Source of the DNA: Hyphomicrobiales bacterium
GTDB lineage: Bacteria > Pseudomonadota > Alphaproteobacteria > Rhizobiales > Rhizobiaceae
Direction of reading: 5' to 3'
Assembly (NCBI GenBank): GCA_900489925.1
Contig: UEHQ01000002.1
Coordinates: 186,001-250,000, forward strand
Length of the DNA: 64,000 nucleotides
Shown here: positions 54,470 to 64,000 of the stretch, piece by piece
Position numbering within the stretch: position 1 is the stretch's first letter
Layout of the letters: each line of letters opens with the position of its first letter
The notes under the pieces: model-generated
Databases searched by the model: none
What the model saw: the letters and a program-made list of their open reading frames with translations, nothing else
Told to the model about the DNA's origin: nothing
Translations under genes and position numbers: made by a program

Positions 54470-55207
54470 TCAGTGGAACGAGCGCACCAGGCTGCCGACG
54501 AGCAGGTTCCAGCCATCGATCAGGACGAAGAACAGGATCTTGAAGGGCAACGAAATCGATGTCGGCGGCAGCATCATCATGCCCATTGCCATGGTGATGG
54601 TTGCGACGATCAGGTCGATGACCAGGAACGGAAGCACGACGAGGAAGCCGATTTCGAAGCCGCGGCGGATTTCCGAAATCATGAAGGCCGGAACAAGCAC
54701 GCGGTAGTCGATCTTCTCGCCGGTATCGACCGTCTGGCCACGCTCACGGGCGAGATCGACGAAGAGCGCCAGATCCTTGTCGCGCGTGTTGTGGGTCATG
54801 AAGGTTCGGAAAGGCTCGGCGATCCGCTCGACCGCCTGCTGCTCGTTGATCTGGTTGGTCAGCAGCGGCTGAACGCCGGTCTGCCAGGCCTGATCGAAGG
54901 TCGGCTGCATGACATAGAAGGTCATGAACAGCGAGAGCGACAGCAGGATCATGTTGGAGGGTGTCGATGACAGGCCCATGCCGCTGCGCAGGATCGAAAA
55001 GGCGATCACGAAGCGCGGAAAGCTCGTCACCATGATCAGGATACCCGGCGCAACCGACAGAACGGTGAGCAAACCGAAGGTCCGGATGATCCAAGCAGCG
55101 ACAGAGCCGTCGACCGGAAGGTTCAACAGGTTCGTCGGCAATTGCTGGGCATGCGCCAGCTCGGGTACCGCCATCATGGCAGTGAAAAGCACTATGAGTC
55201 GAATCAT
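54470..55207 (-). CDS. fliP: Flagellar export gate protein FliP
   Basis: 245 residues: signal-like N-terminus (MIRLIVLFTAMMAVPELAHAQ), then membrane spans containing SFPRFVIAFSILRSGMGL, MILLSLSLFMTFYVMQP and the C-terminal FLVVLPFLVIDLIVATITMAMGMMMLP. These are FliP/YscR family hallmarks. It is the last gene of the flgB...fliP transcript; in several related rhizobia fliP is followed directly by the flagellin genes. Confidence 0.96.
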   Translation of the reverse strand: MIRLIVLFTAMMAVPELAHAQQLPTNLLNLPVDGSVAAWIIRTFGLLTVLSVAPGILIMVTSFPRFVIAFSILRSGMGLSSTPSNMILLSLSLFMTFYVMQPTFDQAWQTGVQPLLTNQINEQQAVERIAEPFRTFMTHNTRDKDLALFVDLARERGQTVDTGEKIDYRVLVPAFMISEIRRGFEIGFLVVLPFLVIDLIVATITMAMGMMMLPPTSISLPFKILFFVLIDGWNLLVGSLVRSFH

Positions 55208-55722
55208 TCGATGACGAAGGTCCTGAACATGATCTTCGATACGCGTCCCTGCGCGCGAAGGTCAACACGTTCCTGGATGTCATCCCGAAGATATTCGAAG
55301 CCGCGCGCACCCTCAATCTGCTGGAGCGAAACGGTGCGGATATAGGCCAGGATATCCTGATGGATATCCTCGGCGATCTTTACGTCAGGCGGGCCGTTGA
55401 AAAGCAGCGCCACTTCCAGTCGAACCCAATTTTCCGAGGGATAAGCCAAGTTCGAAGTGATCGGCTCGAGCTGCACGACGTTGTTGGCTTCCGTCGAGAT
55501 GTGGGGCAGACCTGCTTCGGCTTCCTTCTTCTTGGCCGCCTCATCCTTGGCCTGCACGGCCTCCTGCTCCTGTGCGGCACCCTTGATGCTGGGTGCGACC
55601 ATTCCGCCGACGACCCAGCCGCCGCCGCCGCCGAGCAGCGTCAGGACGGCGAGACCAATCACGGTCATCATCGCGGCTGATTTCTTTTTCGACTGGCCTT
55701 CGGGGGCCTCTGAGTCTGCCAT
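55204..55722 (-). CDS. fliL: Basal-body-associated protein FliL
   Basis: 172 residues: cytoplasmic Lys-rich start, membrane span (AAMMTVIGLAVLTLLGGGGG), an Ala/Lys/Glu linker and the periplasmic FliL domain ending with DIQERVDLRAQGRVSKIMFRTFVIE. It modulates stator function around MotB. It overlaps fliP by four bases (ATGA). Confidence 0.92.
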   Translation of the reverse strand: MADSEAPEGQSKKKSAAMMTVIGLAVLTLLGGGGGWVVGGMVAPSIKGAAQEQEAVQAKDEAAKKKEAEAGLPHISTEANNVVQLEPITSNLAYPSENWVRLEVALLFNGPPDVKIAEDIHQDILAYIRTVSLQQIEGARGFEYLRDDIQERVDLRAQGRVSKIMFRTFVIE

Positions 55723-55737
55723 GGTATTCAGCCTGCC

Positions 55738-56454
55738 TTAGAGCGGCGAGAAGAGATCGACGGCCTGCTGGCCGCGTGGCGGCTGCTGCACTTCCATCAG
55801 GCGACCACGACCGCCGTAGGAGATGCGCGCTTCAGCAATCTTCTCGTAGGAAATCTGGTTGTCGGCGTTGACGTCCTGCGGACGCACGATACCAGCAACG
55901 TTTAGAATGCGGATTTCCTGGTTGACGCGAACTTCCTGAGAGCCGCTGATCACAAGGTTGCCGTTCTCGAGAATGCCGGTGACGACGGCCGCGACCATGA
56001 GTTTCAGGGTTTCGGACCGGTCGATCTTGCCCTTGCCGTCAGTGCTGGTGTCGGAACCATAGGTCACGTCGGTCTTCGACGACGGATTCCAGCCCATGAC
56101 GTTAGCGGCGACATCCCAGTTGAGGCCGCTCGAGTTGGTGCGGCTGCGGCTGGTGTCGTTCTCGAACTTCGCCTTGTCGTTGATCTGGATATCGACCGTC
56201 AGAATGTCGCCGACATTCAACGCGCGCGCATCCTTGAAGAGTGCTGCCTGGGAGTCGCTCCAGAGCGAATAGCCCTGAGCAACCTGGCGCGGCTGCTTGG
56301 GATACATCGCCATCTGCGGCGTCTGTCCGTAGGCGAGACCGCTGCCGATCGGGCTCATGGCAGGTGCGCGGCCGATCTCGTTGATCGCCTGAGGGGACTG
56401 GCAGCCGGCCAAGATGGCAACGGCGGCAATCGCGACCGGAAAACGCTTCTTCAT
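55738..56454 (-). CDS. flgH: L-ring lipoprotein FlgH
   Basis: 238 residues with a lipoprotein signal (MKKRFPVAIAAVAILAGCQS, lipobox Cys18). The FlgH core reads LWSDSQAALFKDARALNVGDI, VTGILENGNLVISGSQEVRV and the C-terminal GRGRLMEVQQPPRGQQAVDL. It forms the outer-membrane ring. Confidence 0.95.
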   Translation of the reverse strand: MKKRFPVAIAAVAILAGCQSPQAINEIGRAPAMSPIGSGLAYGQTPQMAMYPKQPRQVAQGYSLWSDSQAALFKDARALNVGDILTVDIQINDKAKFENDTSRSRTNSSGLNWDVAANVMGWNPSSKTDVTYGSDTSTDGKGKIDRSETLKLMVAAVVTGILENGNLVISGSQEVRVNQEIRILNVAGIVRPQDVNADNQISYEKIAEARISYGGRGRLMEVQQPPRGQQAVDLFSPL

Positions 56455-56996
56455 GTGGGGTCCTTCGACGTATTTGGATCGGACGCGCTGGCGATGATGT
56501 TGGCGATGACCGCCGCCTTCTTCGGATCCATCTCGTTCAGAATCAGGCTGGATTGCGCGGGGTTCAGCCGCATGACGACAGCCGCCGCGACCTCGACCCT
56601 CATCTCCTGAAGCTGCGAAGCAGCAGCGTCCGGCTTCATCTTCTTGTAAATGTCGGTCAGGCCGGCCTCGGCCTGCTTGAGGAAATCGTCGCGGCGTTTC
56701 AGCCAGTCCTGGTATTCCTCACGCCGCTTCTGCATCTCGGCGATGCGGCTGTCGACATCGGCACGCAGCTTGTCCAGCTCCTGCTTCTGCAGGAGATAGC
56801 GCTGGTCGCGCGCCGGATCGGCAATGTTCGTGCAGAACTGCTTGATTTCTTCCTCGGACGTCAGCTCGGCGCCAACAGGCGTGCGCGCTTCCTGCGCGAA
56901 GGCGCCGGGGATCGTCAGCAGGACGACGCCAGCAGCGGGCAGCGCCAGCCGCCGCAGCAATTCGGAAACAGTCATGCTGGCATTCAACTTGATCAT
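56451..56996 (-). CDS. motE: MotE, periplasmic chaperone of MotC (MgtE-N-like)
   Basis: 181 residues. Signal peptide (about 1-34), coiled coil (LLQKQELDKLRADVDSRIAE, REEYQDWLKRRDDFL) and a C-terminal MgtE-N-like motif MKPDAAASQLQEMRVEVAAA with LNEMDPKKAAVIANII. In Sinorhizobium MotE is a periplasmic protein needed for MotC folding. It lies between flgI and flgH and overlaps both by four bases. Confidence 0.9.
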   Translation of the reverse strand: MIKLNASMTVSELLRRLALPAAGVVLLTIPGAFAQEARTPVGAELTSEEEIKQFCTNIADPARDQRYLLQKQELDKLRADVDSRIAEMQKRREEYQDWLKRRDDFLKQAEAGLTDIYKKMKPDAAASQLQEMRVEVAAAVVMRLNPAQSSLILNEMDPKKAAVIANIIASASDPNTSKDPT

Positions 56997-58114
56997 TGCA
57001 GGACAAGCTCCGCTTGCAGCGCGCCGGCCGATTTGATGCCTTGCAGGATGGCGATGATGCCGTCCGGCTTGACGCCGATGTTGTTGAGGCCGGACACCAG
57101 CGTTTTGAGATCAGGACCGTCGAGCAGCGCGACTTTGCCGCCCGTCTTCTGCGCCGCGATATCCGTCTGCGGCTGTACGGCCGTCACCCCACGCGAGAAC
57201 GGTTCTGGCTGGATGATCTGCGGCGTCTCCGTCACCTGCACGGTCAGCGTACCATAGCTGACGGCAACCGGCGACACGCGAACATCCGCACCGATAACGA
57301 TCGTTCCCGTCCGCTCGTTGACGACGACCTTCGCAGGCGTGTCCGTTTCGACCACCAGGTTCTCGAGATCGGCCATCAGGCGGGTGAGATCAGCCGATCG
57401 TGGCTTCTGGACGATGACTTCCTGCGCGTCCTTGGCTTCGGCGACCGGGCCGCCGAAGCGCGCGGAAGCGTAGCCGTTAACGACATCGGCAATGCGTACC
57501 GCCGTCGAAAAGTCGGGGTTGCGCAGCTGCAGCACCAGATTGACCGAATCCTTGAAGCGGGACGGCAATTCACGTTCGATGATCGCACCGCCCGGCACGC
57601 GGCCAGCGGTCGTAACGCCTTCGGTCACGCTCGACGCCTGGCCCTGCGCGGTGAAGCCGGAAACTACGACGGATCCCTGAGCGACCGCATAGATCTGGCC
57701 GTCGGCACCCGAGAGCGAAGTCATGACAAGCGTACCGCCGCGCAGCGACGTGGCATCGCCCAGCGAACTGACGCTGACGTCGATGCGGCTACCGGGACTT
57801 GCAAAGGGCGGCAGATTTGCCGTGACCATGACGGCCGCGGTATTCTTGGCGTTGGACTGACCACCTTGCGTCGAAATACCGAGGTTCTGCAGCATCGCGC
57901 GCATGGACTGCTCGGTAAACGGCGAGGCACGGAATCCGTCGCCGGTGCCCTGAAGGCCCACGATGAGACCGTAGCCGATCAACTGGTTGTCGCGGCCGGC
58001 CTGCAGCGAGGCGATATCCTTGATGCGCGACGTCATCGCCGACGCCGGCGAAACAGCCGCGAAATTCGGCGCAAGGAAAGCAAGCGCGATGAAAAGACGA
58101 AGTATTATTTTCAT
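56993..58114 (-). CDS. flgI: P-ring protein FlgI
   Basis: 373 residues with a Sec signal peptide and the FlgI signature SRIKDIASLQAGRDNQLIGY, GLQGTGDGFRASPFTEQSM, then FASPGSRIDVSVSSLGDA and the C-terminal VSGLNNIGVKPDGIIAILQG. It assembles in the periplasmic P ring with help from FlgA, encoded just upstream. Confidence 0.97.
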   Translation of the reverse strand: MKIILRLFIALAFLAPNFAAVSPASAMTSRIKDIASLQAGRDNQLIGYGLIVGLQGTGDGFRASPFTEQSMRAMLQNLGISTQGGQSNAKNTAAVMVTANLPPFASPGSRIDVSVSSLGDATSLRGGTLVMTSLSGADGQIYAVAQGSVVVSGFTAQGQASSVTEGVTTAGRVPGGAIIERELPSRFKDSVNLVLQLRNPDFSTAVRIADVVNGYASARFGGPVAEAKDAQEVIVQKPRSADLTRLMADLENLVVETDTPAKVVVNERTGTIVIGADVRVSPVAVSYGTLTVQVTETPQIIQPEPFSRGVTAVQPQTDIAAQKTGGKVALLDGPDLKTLVSGLNNIGVKPDGIIAILQGIKSAGALQAELVLQ

Positions 58115-58593
58115 TTTGCTGCCACGTGTATGGTGCCGTCGGCGAGCACCGTGCCGCTGACGATCACACCAGAGTCCATATTGCGAACACGGATCATCTG
58201 ACCCGTCATGCCGTCCTCAAGCGGAGATCCGGCCGCGGAAATCGTCATTGCGCCAAGCGTGAAGATGAGGCGGGCCGAAGAGCCGCGTGTCACGGTGTAG
58301 GGCTCGCGGAGCGCAGACACGGAGATCGTGCGACCCGGCAGGAGCGTACGCTTGGAGATCATGCCTTCCACCTGTCCGATGGACTTTGCATAATCGCCCT
58401 GGAGATTGGGGTTGGTAACCTCGACCTCCTGCAGCTGATCTCCCGAAACGGTTTCGCCAGGGTAGATGGTCGTCGTCGGCACGACGGCGTAGCCCCTTCC
58501 GGAGGCCAGCGCCGCCGGCGCCGAAAGAACGATCGCTGCGATCGCAACGGCTCTCGCCCATCCGAGACTTTTTCCTACCCGGCAAAACGTCAT
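58111..58593 (-). CDS. flgA: P-ring assembly chaperone FlgA
   Basis: 160 residues with a signal peptide and SAF-like domain: VPTTTIYPGETVSGDQLQEV, KRTLLPGRTISVSALREPYT, then SPLEDGMTGQMIRVRNMDSG near the C-terminus. It overlaps flgI by four bases. Confidence 0.92.
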   Translation of the reverse strand: MTFCRVGKSLGWARAVAIAAIVLSAPAALASGRGYAVVPTTTIYPGETVSGDQLQEVEVTNPNLQGDYAKSIGQVEGMISKRTLLPGRTISVSALREPYTVTRGSSARLIFTLGAMTISAAGSPLEDGMTGQMIRVRNMDSGVIVSGTVLADGTIHVAAK

Positions 58594-58610
58594 GTTTCGA
58601 CCCTTCCCTG

Positions 58611-59399
58611 TTACTTCAGGTTCTTGCTGACGATGGAGGCCATCTCATCTGCAGTGGTGATGACCTTGGAGTTCATTTCGTAAGCGCGCTGGGCCGAGAT
58701 CAGTTCGGTGATTTCCTTCACCGGATCGACGTTCGAGGATTCCAGGTAGCTCTGCTTCAGATAGCCGTAGCCTTCTTCATCCGGGGTGCCGACGACCGGC
58801 TGGCCGGAGGCTGGCGTTTCGGCGTAGAGGTTGTCGCCAAGCGGCTGGAGACCGGCTTCGTTGACGAAATCGGCGATCTGCAGCTGACCGAGCGTGGTCG
58901 CCGTGGTCGCGCCTGGGAGCTTCGCCGTCACCTCGCCGGAGCGGTTGATCGTCAGTTCGGTCGAGCCCGTCGGAATGGTGATGGTGGGAGCGACGGTGTA
59001 GCCGTCAACCGTCACGATCTGGCCGGTTTCGTTCTTGTTGAATGCGCCGGCGCGCGTGTAGAGGGTCGTGCCGTCCGGCGCCTCGATCTGGAAGAAACCG
59101 CGACCGACCAATGCGACGTCGAGGTCGTTACCGGTCTGCGCGAGTTCACCCTGGATGTGCAGGTTACGAACCGCCGATGTCTGAACACCGAGACCGATGT
59201 TGGCGCCTTCCGGAACGATCGCCTGGTTGGCGCGGTTGGAAACGCCCTTGGCACGTTCTGTCTGATAGAGAAGGTCCGTGAATTCAGCGCGCGCGCGCTT
59301 GAAGCCGGTCGTGTTGATGTTCGCGATGTTGTTGGCGATGACTTCAAGATTGGTCTGCTGGGCATCCATGCCCGTTGCAGCAATGGCTAGCGCTCTCAT
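58611..59399 (-). CDS. flgG: Distal rod protein FlgG
   Basis: 262 residues. The rod motif [20 protein letters not shown] is at about 19-38, [20 protein letters not shown] in the middle, and the C-terminal [20 protein letters not shown] helix. Length is exactly that expected of FlgG. Confidence 0.96.
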   Translation of the reverse strand: MRALAIAATGMDAQQTNLEVIANNIANINTTGFKRARAEFTDLLYQTERAKGVSNRANQAIVPEGANIGLGVQTSAVRNLHIQGELAQTGNDLDVALVGRGFFQIEAPDGTTLYTRAGAFNKNETGQIVTVDGYTVAPTITIPTGSTELTINRSGEVTAKLPGATTATTLGQLQIADFVNEAGLQPLGDNLYAETPASGQPVVGTPDEEGYGYLKQSYLESSNVDPVKEITELISAQRAYEMNSKVITTADEMASIVSKNLK

Positions 59400-59418
59400 A
59401 GCTTCGTCCTTAAATCAA

Positions 59419-59742
59419 TTACATCTGCATCTTGGTGACTTCGAGAAAGGCCGAAACGACCTTGTCGCGAATGGCAATTGCCGTTTGTAGGGTCTGCTGC
59501 GCCTGCATGACGGCGTCGACAACTTCGCGGGTCGTCGCTGTGCCCTTGATGCCGGCGAAAGACATGCTTTCGGCGTTCTTGATGGTGTTGACCGCACCGG
59601 TTGCCACGTTGTTCAGAACGGCCGCAAAGCCACCGTCGCTCGCAGCGCTTTCGGCAGCGGAGTTGGTGGATTTTCCGAGATCGACGCCGGCGAGATCGCG
59701 CGTAACCGACAGGGAGCTGATATTGTTTACAGAGTTGATCAT
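59419..59742 (-). CDS. fliE: Rod-MS-ring junction protein FliE
   Basis: 107 residues with the FliE C-terminal motif MQAQQTLQTAIAIRDKVVSA followed by FLEVTKMQM, and a short helical N-terminus. Its ATG shares one base (59742) with the flgC stop. Confidence 0.92.
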   Translation of the reverse strand: MINSVNNISSLSVTRDLAGVDLGKSTNSAAESAASDGGFAAVLNNVATGAVNTIKNAESMSFAGIKGTATTREVVDAVMQAQQTLQTAIAIRDKVVSAFLEVTKMQM

Positions 59743-60158
59743 TATTGGCTCTTCAGAAGGTCGATCGTCGACGAGATCAGGTCACGGGACTGCTTGATGG
59801 TCTGTAGGTTCGCGTCATAGGAGCGGTTCGCTTCGCGCATGTCGGCCATCTCGACCAGCATGTTGACGTTGGGCAGCTTCACGACGCCCTTTTCGTCCGC
59901 CGCAGGATTGCTCGGGTCGTATTCGGTCGTGAATTTCGATTCATCGACGCCGTACTTCTTGACGTTGACGGTTTTGACGCCGGTCGCGCGGTCGACCTCT
60001 TCACCGAAGGTGATCGTCTTGCGGCGATAAGGGTCCGCACCGGGCGTATCACCTGTCGAGCGTGCGTTGGCAATGTTTTCGGAAACGATGCGGAGGCGCG
60101 TCGATTGCGCTTCAAGACCGGATCCGGCGATTTTCATGGCTGCTGACAAAGGATCCAT
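59742..60158 (-). CDS. flgC: Proximal rod protein FlgC
   Basis: 138 residues. Rod motif [20 protein letters not shown] is at about 21-40, and [20 protein letters not shown] is the conserved C-terminal helix. Follows flgB by four bases. Confidence 0.95.
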   Translation of the reverse strand: MDPLSAAMKIAGSGLEAQSTRLRIVSENIANARSTGDTPGADPYRRKTITFGEEVDRATGVKTVNVKKYGVDESKFTTEYDPSNPAADEKGVVKLPNVNMLVEMADMREANRSYDANLQTIKQSRDLISSTIDLLKSQ

Positions 60159-60162
60159 GATT

Positions 60163-60555
60163 TTAGCTCTTCACCGTCATAAGCATCATCCGATTGAAGG
60201 AGCTGACCAGCGATGTGTTCAGCTCGTACTGGCGCTTGATTTCGCCGGACTTGGACAGTTCCTCAGCAAGACCGACAGAGTTGCCGGACTCCTGAATGCC
60301 GATTTCCTGATCGAGTGCGGCGTCCTTGACGTCGATATCGCTCTTGGTGCTCAGATCGTTGCCGGTAAGGTGCGCCGGATTGGTGCGAACCATCGTCACG
60401 TCGGACTTATCGAGAACGGCCTGAAAGGGCGTGATGTCCTGGGCGCGATATTTCGGCGTATTCGCGTTCGCGATATTGCCGGCAACAACCTCCTGACGAA
60501 TCGTCAGCCATTCCGCCTGCCGCGAGGCCAAGTCGAAAAGTTGAATCGGTTGCAT
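60163..60555 (-). CDS. flgB: Proximal rod protein FlgB
   Basis: 130 residues with [20 protein letters not shown], the FlgB version of the rod motif, and a C-terminal helix ending RMMLMTVKS. First gene of the flgB-flgC-fliE-flgG-flgA-flgI-motE-flgH-fliL-fliP transcript, about 160 bases past the preceding unit's last gene. Confidence 0.94.
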   Translation of the reverse strand: MQPIQLFDLASRQAEWLTIRQEVVAGNIANANTPKYRAQDITPFQAVLDKSDVTMVRTNPAHLTGNDLSTKSDIDVKDAALDQEIGIQESGNSVGLAEELSKSGEIKRQYELNTSLVSSFNRMMLMTVKS

Positions 60556-60666
60556 AGGAACTCTCCGTGTTTACTGCCTCGAACCTACGGAGGTAATCTT
60601 GCGTCAGACTTACGGAGAATGCGGTTGCCGCGTTGGGTCCGGCACTTGGTTCTCAGCGCAAACAAA

Positions 60667-60692
60667 TAAGGCCCCACCGTTGCCGGAAGGGC
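60667..60692 (-). terminator. Terminator after the flgF-fliI-unknown transcript
   Basis: AGGCCC (60667-60672) pairs with GGGCCT (60687-60692). On the minus strand the hairpin is followed by TATTTGTTT, 25 bases past the last stop. Confidence 0.7.
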
Positions 60693-60717
60693 CTGTCGAA
60701 ACTAATTGCGCATGCGT

Positions 60718-61272
60718 CTAGTTGTGAGCGTAGACCTCGCCCTTGGATGTCACGATGACCCATTTTCCATCGCGCTGCTCAAGCGTCGCCAGACGGCTTT
60801 CGTCGGGCAAGATCGAACCGACGCGCACGACGTACATGCCGGAACTGTCCTCGATGAGGGCCCGACCGTTTGCGACATGCAGAAGCCGGAAGCCCGCCTT
60901 GCCGGGGAAGGGCTGATCTTCTGCCGGCAATCCCTTGTCGTCTTCCTTGCCGATGCTGGAGACGGTCGCCGTCGTCAACGGATCCACCGGCAGCTCCGGC
61001 TTCTTGTCGACCGGGTTCTTGTTGGCCATCGCAAGCGGAGAAACGCTGAAGACGTTGCGCGCCGGCCAATCCGGCAGCTCGCGCGTGCGATCTCCCTGCG
61101 CGACGTTGATGCCGAACTTGTCTTCGTTGAAAAAGACGTACCATGGGAAGAACGCGGCAGCGCCGGCCAGCACAAGGCCGGTAATCGTCATGCCGCGGTC
61201 GAGAAGAGTCGCTCTGCGCGGTCCTTCCGGCTTCAGCGGTGCGATCTTCTCGTCATCGTCGAAATCGTTCAC
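60718..61272 (-). CDS. Conserved membrane protein of unknown function in the fliI transcript
   Basis: 184 residues: acidic cytoplasmic start, one membrane span (GMTITGLVLAGAAAFFPWYVFF, about 27-48) and a periplasmic domain with KAGFRLLHVANGRALIEDSS and VVRVGSILPDESRLATLEQR near the end, followed by a closing strand VIVTSKGEVY. The C-terminal part looks like a small beta domain. It lies 12 bases after fliI. A flagellar role is inferred from position; I do not recognise a characterised family. Confidence 0.75.
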   Translation of the reverse strand: MNDFDDDEKIAPLKPEGPRRATLLDRGMTITGLVLAGAAAFFPWYVFFNEDKFGINVAQGDRTRELPDWPARNVFSVSPLAMANKNPVDKKPELPVDPLTTATVSSIGKEDDKGLPAEDQPFPGKAGFRLLHVANGRALIEDSSGMYVVRVGSILPDESRLATLEQRDGKWVIVTSKGEVYAHN

Positions 61273-61283
61273 TTAACGCCTTC

Positions 61284-62669
61284 CTATCTTCGAATGCCGG
61301 GCTGATTGCCGGCGGCGGCTTTCAAGGCGCCGGCCAGATCGGCGAAAGCGTCCAGTGATTCGGCATCACCCGGCGACTGTTTCAAAACATCGTAAATAAC
61401 TGGTACCTGCTTCACCGCCATGTCCAGATCCGGATCAGCGCCTGGGCGGTAACCGCCGATCAGTCGCAGGTCCCGCGTTTCTTCAAAACGGTGCACCAGC
61501 GTCTTCAGCCGCGATACCAGCTTCTCCTGGTCCGGCGTCCACGCCTTTCTTGCCAGACGCGAGATCGATGCCAGGGGATCGATGGGCGGATAACGCCCCT
61601 CCTCCGCAAGGCTGCGCTGCAGAACAATATGGCCGTCGAGAATGCCACGCGTGGAGTCGGCGATCGGGTCGTTGTGGTTGTCGCCATCGACGAGGATGGA
61701 AATGATCGCAGTGATCGTTCCGGTTCCCTCGGGCCCGGGCCCCGCACGCTCCAGCAGCCGCGGCAGTTCGGTAAAGACCGACGCCGGATAGCCACGCGCA
61801 ATTGGCGGCTCGCCCGACGCGGTCGCGACTTCGCGGATGGCATGGGCAAAGCGAGTAACACTGTCGATGATCAGCAGAACGTTGTCGCCCTGGTCACGGA
61901 AGTGTTCGGCGATGGTCACCGCCGTCAACGGCGCCATCTTGCGCAGCATCGGGCTCTCATCGCTCGTCGCAACGACGGCGATCGACTTCTTCATGTGCGG
62001 GCCGAGTGTGTCTTCGATGAATTCGCGCACTTCGCGACCGCGTTCGCCGACGAGAGCAATCACCACCTTGTCGAAGGCTTCGGCACGCGCGAGCATCGAC
62101 AGCAATGTCGATTTGCCGACGCCCGAACCCGCGAAGATGCCGAGGCGCTGCCCAAGGCAGAGCGGCGCGAAGATATCGATCGCGCGCACGCCGGTCTTGA
62201 AGCCCTTTTCGACGCGCTGGCGCGTCATCGACGGCGGCGCCGTATTGGAAATCGAGCGACGTCCAAGCCCCTCGACGACTGGCCCCAGTCCATCGATCGG
62301 CTCGCACAGGGAATTGATGGTGCGCCCACACCAGCTGTCCGAAGGAGATATCCGGAACGCGCCCTTGCGGATCACGGTGTCGTGGATGCCGATCGGCTCG
62401 CCCGGCTCAATCGGGCAGACATAGGTCAGCTCCGGTTCGACGCGAACGACCTCTCCGAGATGAACGCCGGTCGGTGATTTGTGGGCGACGAATTCGCCCA
62501 GCCGCACATGCCGCGACAGGCCGGTCACAGTGTAGTGGCCGGCCGCGATGGTCTGAACATGGCCGCCCGGGGCGACCAGAAAATCTGGATTGGAATAGCG
62601 TTCGACGAGGCCGGCAAGATGCGCGAGCTTCGGCGAAAGTGCGTCTGCGGCAAGCGGTGCGTGAGACAT
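61284..62669 (-). CDS. fliI: Flagellar export ATPase FliI
   Basis: 461 residues. F1-beta-like ATPase with Walker [10 protein letters not shown] at 180-188, the Walker B region [20 protein letters not shown], and the FliI/YscN signature [20 protein letters not shown] before it. It powers unfolding of export substrates with FliH and FliJ. Lies between flgF and the unknown membrane protein. Confidence 0.96.
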   Translation of the reverse strand: MSHAPLAADALSPKLAHLAGLVERYSNPDFLVAPGGHVQTIAAGHYTVTGLSRHVRLGEFVAHKSPTGVHLGEVVRVEPELTYVCPIEPGEPIGIHDTVIRKGAFRISPSDSWCGRTINSLCEPIDGLGPVVEGLGRRSISNTAPPSMTRQRVEKGFKTGVRAIDIFAPLCLGQRLGIFAGSGVGKSTLLSMLARAEAFDKVVIALVGERGREVREFIEDTLGPHMKKSIAVVATSDESPMLRKMAPLTAVTIAEHFRDQGDNVLLIIDSVTRFAHAIREVATASGEPPIARGYPASVFTELPRLLERAGPGPEGTGTITAIISILVDGDNHNDPIADSTRGILDGHIVLQRSLAEEGRYPPIDPLASISRLARKAWTPDQEKLVSRLKTLVHRFEETRDLRLIGGYRPGADPDLDMAVKQVPVIYDVLKQSPGDAESLDAFADLAGALKAAAGNQPGIRR

Positions 62670-62684
62670 GCGTCAACCTCCCGC

Positions 62685-63419
62685 TTAGCGGCTGCCACCG
62701 AGCGTCTTGATCGCTTCGTTGAAGGAATCTTCGCTGTCCTTGGTGAGCGACGTCATGCTCTCGAAGGCGCGGTTGACTTCGATCAGCTGGGTGATTTCCC
62801 GCATGGCGTTCACATTGGAATTTTCGAGATAGCCCTGCTGGACGCCGACGTTGAAACGGTCGGTCACGGACCGTGGCGTTTCCGTGGTCATGATGCCGCT
62901 GTTCTCGTAGCGCAGGTAGCCCTTGCTGATGTCGGCTTCGAACAGGCCGAGCGAGCCGGCCTGCTTGCCATCCTGGTAGATCAAGCCATCGGAGCCAACC
63001 TTGGGCTCACCGCCAGCCTTGTTGAGCTGGATCGGCGCACCGCCTGCATCGAGAACCGGATAACCACGAACCGAGACCAGCTCACCACTATCCTTCAGCG
63101 TGAAGCGACCGTCCTTGGTCAGAACCTTTCCGGCTGGCGTGTCGAGCGAGAACCAGGCGTCCCCCTTGATTGCGAAGTCGAGCATGTTGCCGGTGTGCTC
63201 CAGCTCGCCATTGTCGCCCGACAGGTAGTCGTTGCCCTGGGATACGTAGGCGATCTTTGCGTTGACCTTGTTACCGGTCTCACCAAGCATCTGGTTGAAT
63301 TTCACCTCAGTGCCGCGGAAGCCGGTGGTGTTCACGTTCGCCATGTTGTCCGCGATGGTGTCGAGACGACGCTCCAGTGCCATTTGCGAAGACAACGAAA
63401 CATAAAGACCGGATTGCAT
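62685..63419 (-). CDS. flgF: Proximal rod protein FlgF
   Basis: 244 residues from ATG 63419 ([20 protein letters not shown]) with AGGAG about 8 bases upstream; a longer frame to 63506 has no ribosome site. Rod motif [20 protein letters not shown], and C-terminal [20 protein letters not shown]. First gene of the flgF-fliI unit, divergent from motA. Confidence 0.94.
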   Translation of the reverse strand: MQSGLYVSLSSQMALERRLDTIADNMANVNTTGFRGTEVKFNQMLGETGNKVNAKIAYVSQGNDYLSGDNGELEHTGNMLDFAIKGDAWFSLDTPAGKVLTKDGRFTLKDSGELVSVRGYPVLDAGGAPIQLNKAGGEPKVGSDGLIYQDGKQAGSLGLFEADISKGYLRYENSGIMTTETPRSVTDRFNVGVQQGYLENSNVNAMREITQLIEVNRAFESMTSLTKDSEDSFNEAIKTLGGSR

Positions 63420-63672
63420 CTTGGTAGGCTCCTGGCATTGGCGATGAACGGTACGAAATCCGTGTGTTTGCAGTCGGTTCGACCACGGGTTTCGCTGAGG
63501 CGGCATCTCAGAAACGGGCGCGGACGCCCATTCGTCACCTACAACCTTTCATCAAATCCTTGCGCGAAGCTGGCATCCAAAAAGCTTGTTCCGCAGGCGC
63601 AACCATCAGCCTCACGCAAGCCAGCAATCCTATCCCTTCCGTTGAAAATAACGATCAGGTTTGGACTGACGA

Positions 63673-64000
63673 TGAACATCATTATCGGATTTGTGATTAC
63701 CTGCGGCTGCATCGTCGGCAGCTTCATGGCGATGGGCGGGCACGTCGACGCACTTTGGCAGCCCTTTGAGCTCGTCATCATCGGCGGCGCCGGCCTGGGC
63801 AGCTTCATCATGGGTAACCCGATGAAGGTGGTGAAGGACTCGGGCAAGGCGCTCGGCGAAGCGTTCAAGCATTCGGTTCCGAAGGAACGTAACTACCTCG
63901 ATACGCTCGGCGTTCTCTATTCGCTCATGCGCGACCTGCGCACGAAGTCGCGCAACGAAATCGAAGCGCATATCGACAATCCGGCCGAATCCTCGATCTT
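63673..64000 (+). CDS. motA: Stator protein MotA, N-terminal part (runs off right edge)
   Basis: ATG 63673, open to the window end (109 codons). [20 protein letters not shown] is the first membrane span, then [20 protein letters not shown], the second span with the MotA-typical GGAGLG, and [18 protein letters not shown] leading into the cytoplasmic loop. It forms the proton channel with MotB (encoded 26 kb away). Divergent from flgF across about 250 bases. Confidence 0.95.

Overview
The window is a chromosomal segment of an alphaproteobacterium in the Rhizobiaceae (Rhizobium/Agrobacterium/Neorhizobium type). The evidence is a zwf-pgl-edd Entner-Doudoroff operon, an aglEFGAK alpha-glucoside operon with divergent aglR, and a long contiguous flagellar cluster with rhizobial signatures: tandem flagellins, flaF/flbT, motB-motC-fliK(motD), motE and the orphan regulator rem. 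No rRNA, tRNA, IS element or CRISPR array was seen.

Layout. 1-9.5 kb: the N-terminal part of a chemoreceptor, a possible tiny membrane protein, an HI0933-type flavoprotein, a glutamine-synthetase-like/FAD-oxidase pair (gamma-glutamylation route of amine breakdown), then zwf-pgl-edd ending in a clear terminator. 9.5-18 kb: a small PilZ-like protein and the agl locus, whose divergent aglE/aglR region carries two perfect AAAGCGCTTT LacI-type operators. 18-21.7 kb: folD, a Wzz-like chain-length protein without a kinase domain, and a WecG/TagA glycosyltransferase. 21.8-32.1 kb (minus strand): flgE-flgK-flgL-flaF-flbT-flgD-fliQ-flhA-fliR, a FliJ-like gene, a flgJ rod-binding gene, an FlgN-like gene and an unknown, closed by a terminator. 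32.2-38.3 kb (minus): a FliH-like gene, motB, motC, fliK, a lytic transglycosylase and rem. 38.5-43 kb (minus): four flagellin genes, flaA-flaB-flaC-flaD, each preceded by the same conserved leader sequence.

43.3-54.4 kb (plus strand) is the most unusual region. Inside the flagellar cluster, between flaA and fliP, lie five genes: an OGT-like GT41 glycosyltransferase, a giant protein built of octapeptide repeats (8 full tandem copies of 399 bp plus a partial ninth), a GT2 glycosyltransferase, a second GT41 enzyme with TPRs, and a UDP-galactopyranose mutase. The repeat protein is Ser/Thr-rich and has no Sec signal peptide. Its first residues (MTSIL..., then SA at 9-10) match the flagellin N-termini. 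My working hypothesis is a flagellum-linked glycoprotein system: a repeat protein, perhaps exported by the flagellar secretion apparatus, and/or the flagellins, modified on Ser/Thr by one or both GT41 enzymes with galactofuranose available for extension.

54.4-63.7 kb: flagellar genes resume on the minus strand (flgF-fliI-unknown, then flgB-flgC-fliE-flgG-flgA-flgI-motE-flgH-fliL-fliP). Divergent motA runs off the right edge. Together the genes encode most of the basal body, hook, filament, export gate and stator. fliF, fliG, fliM, fliN and flhB are not in the window.
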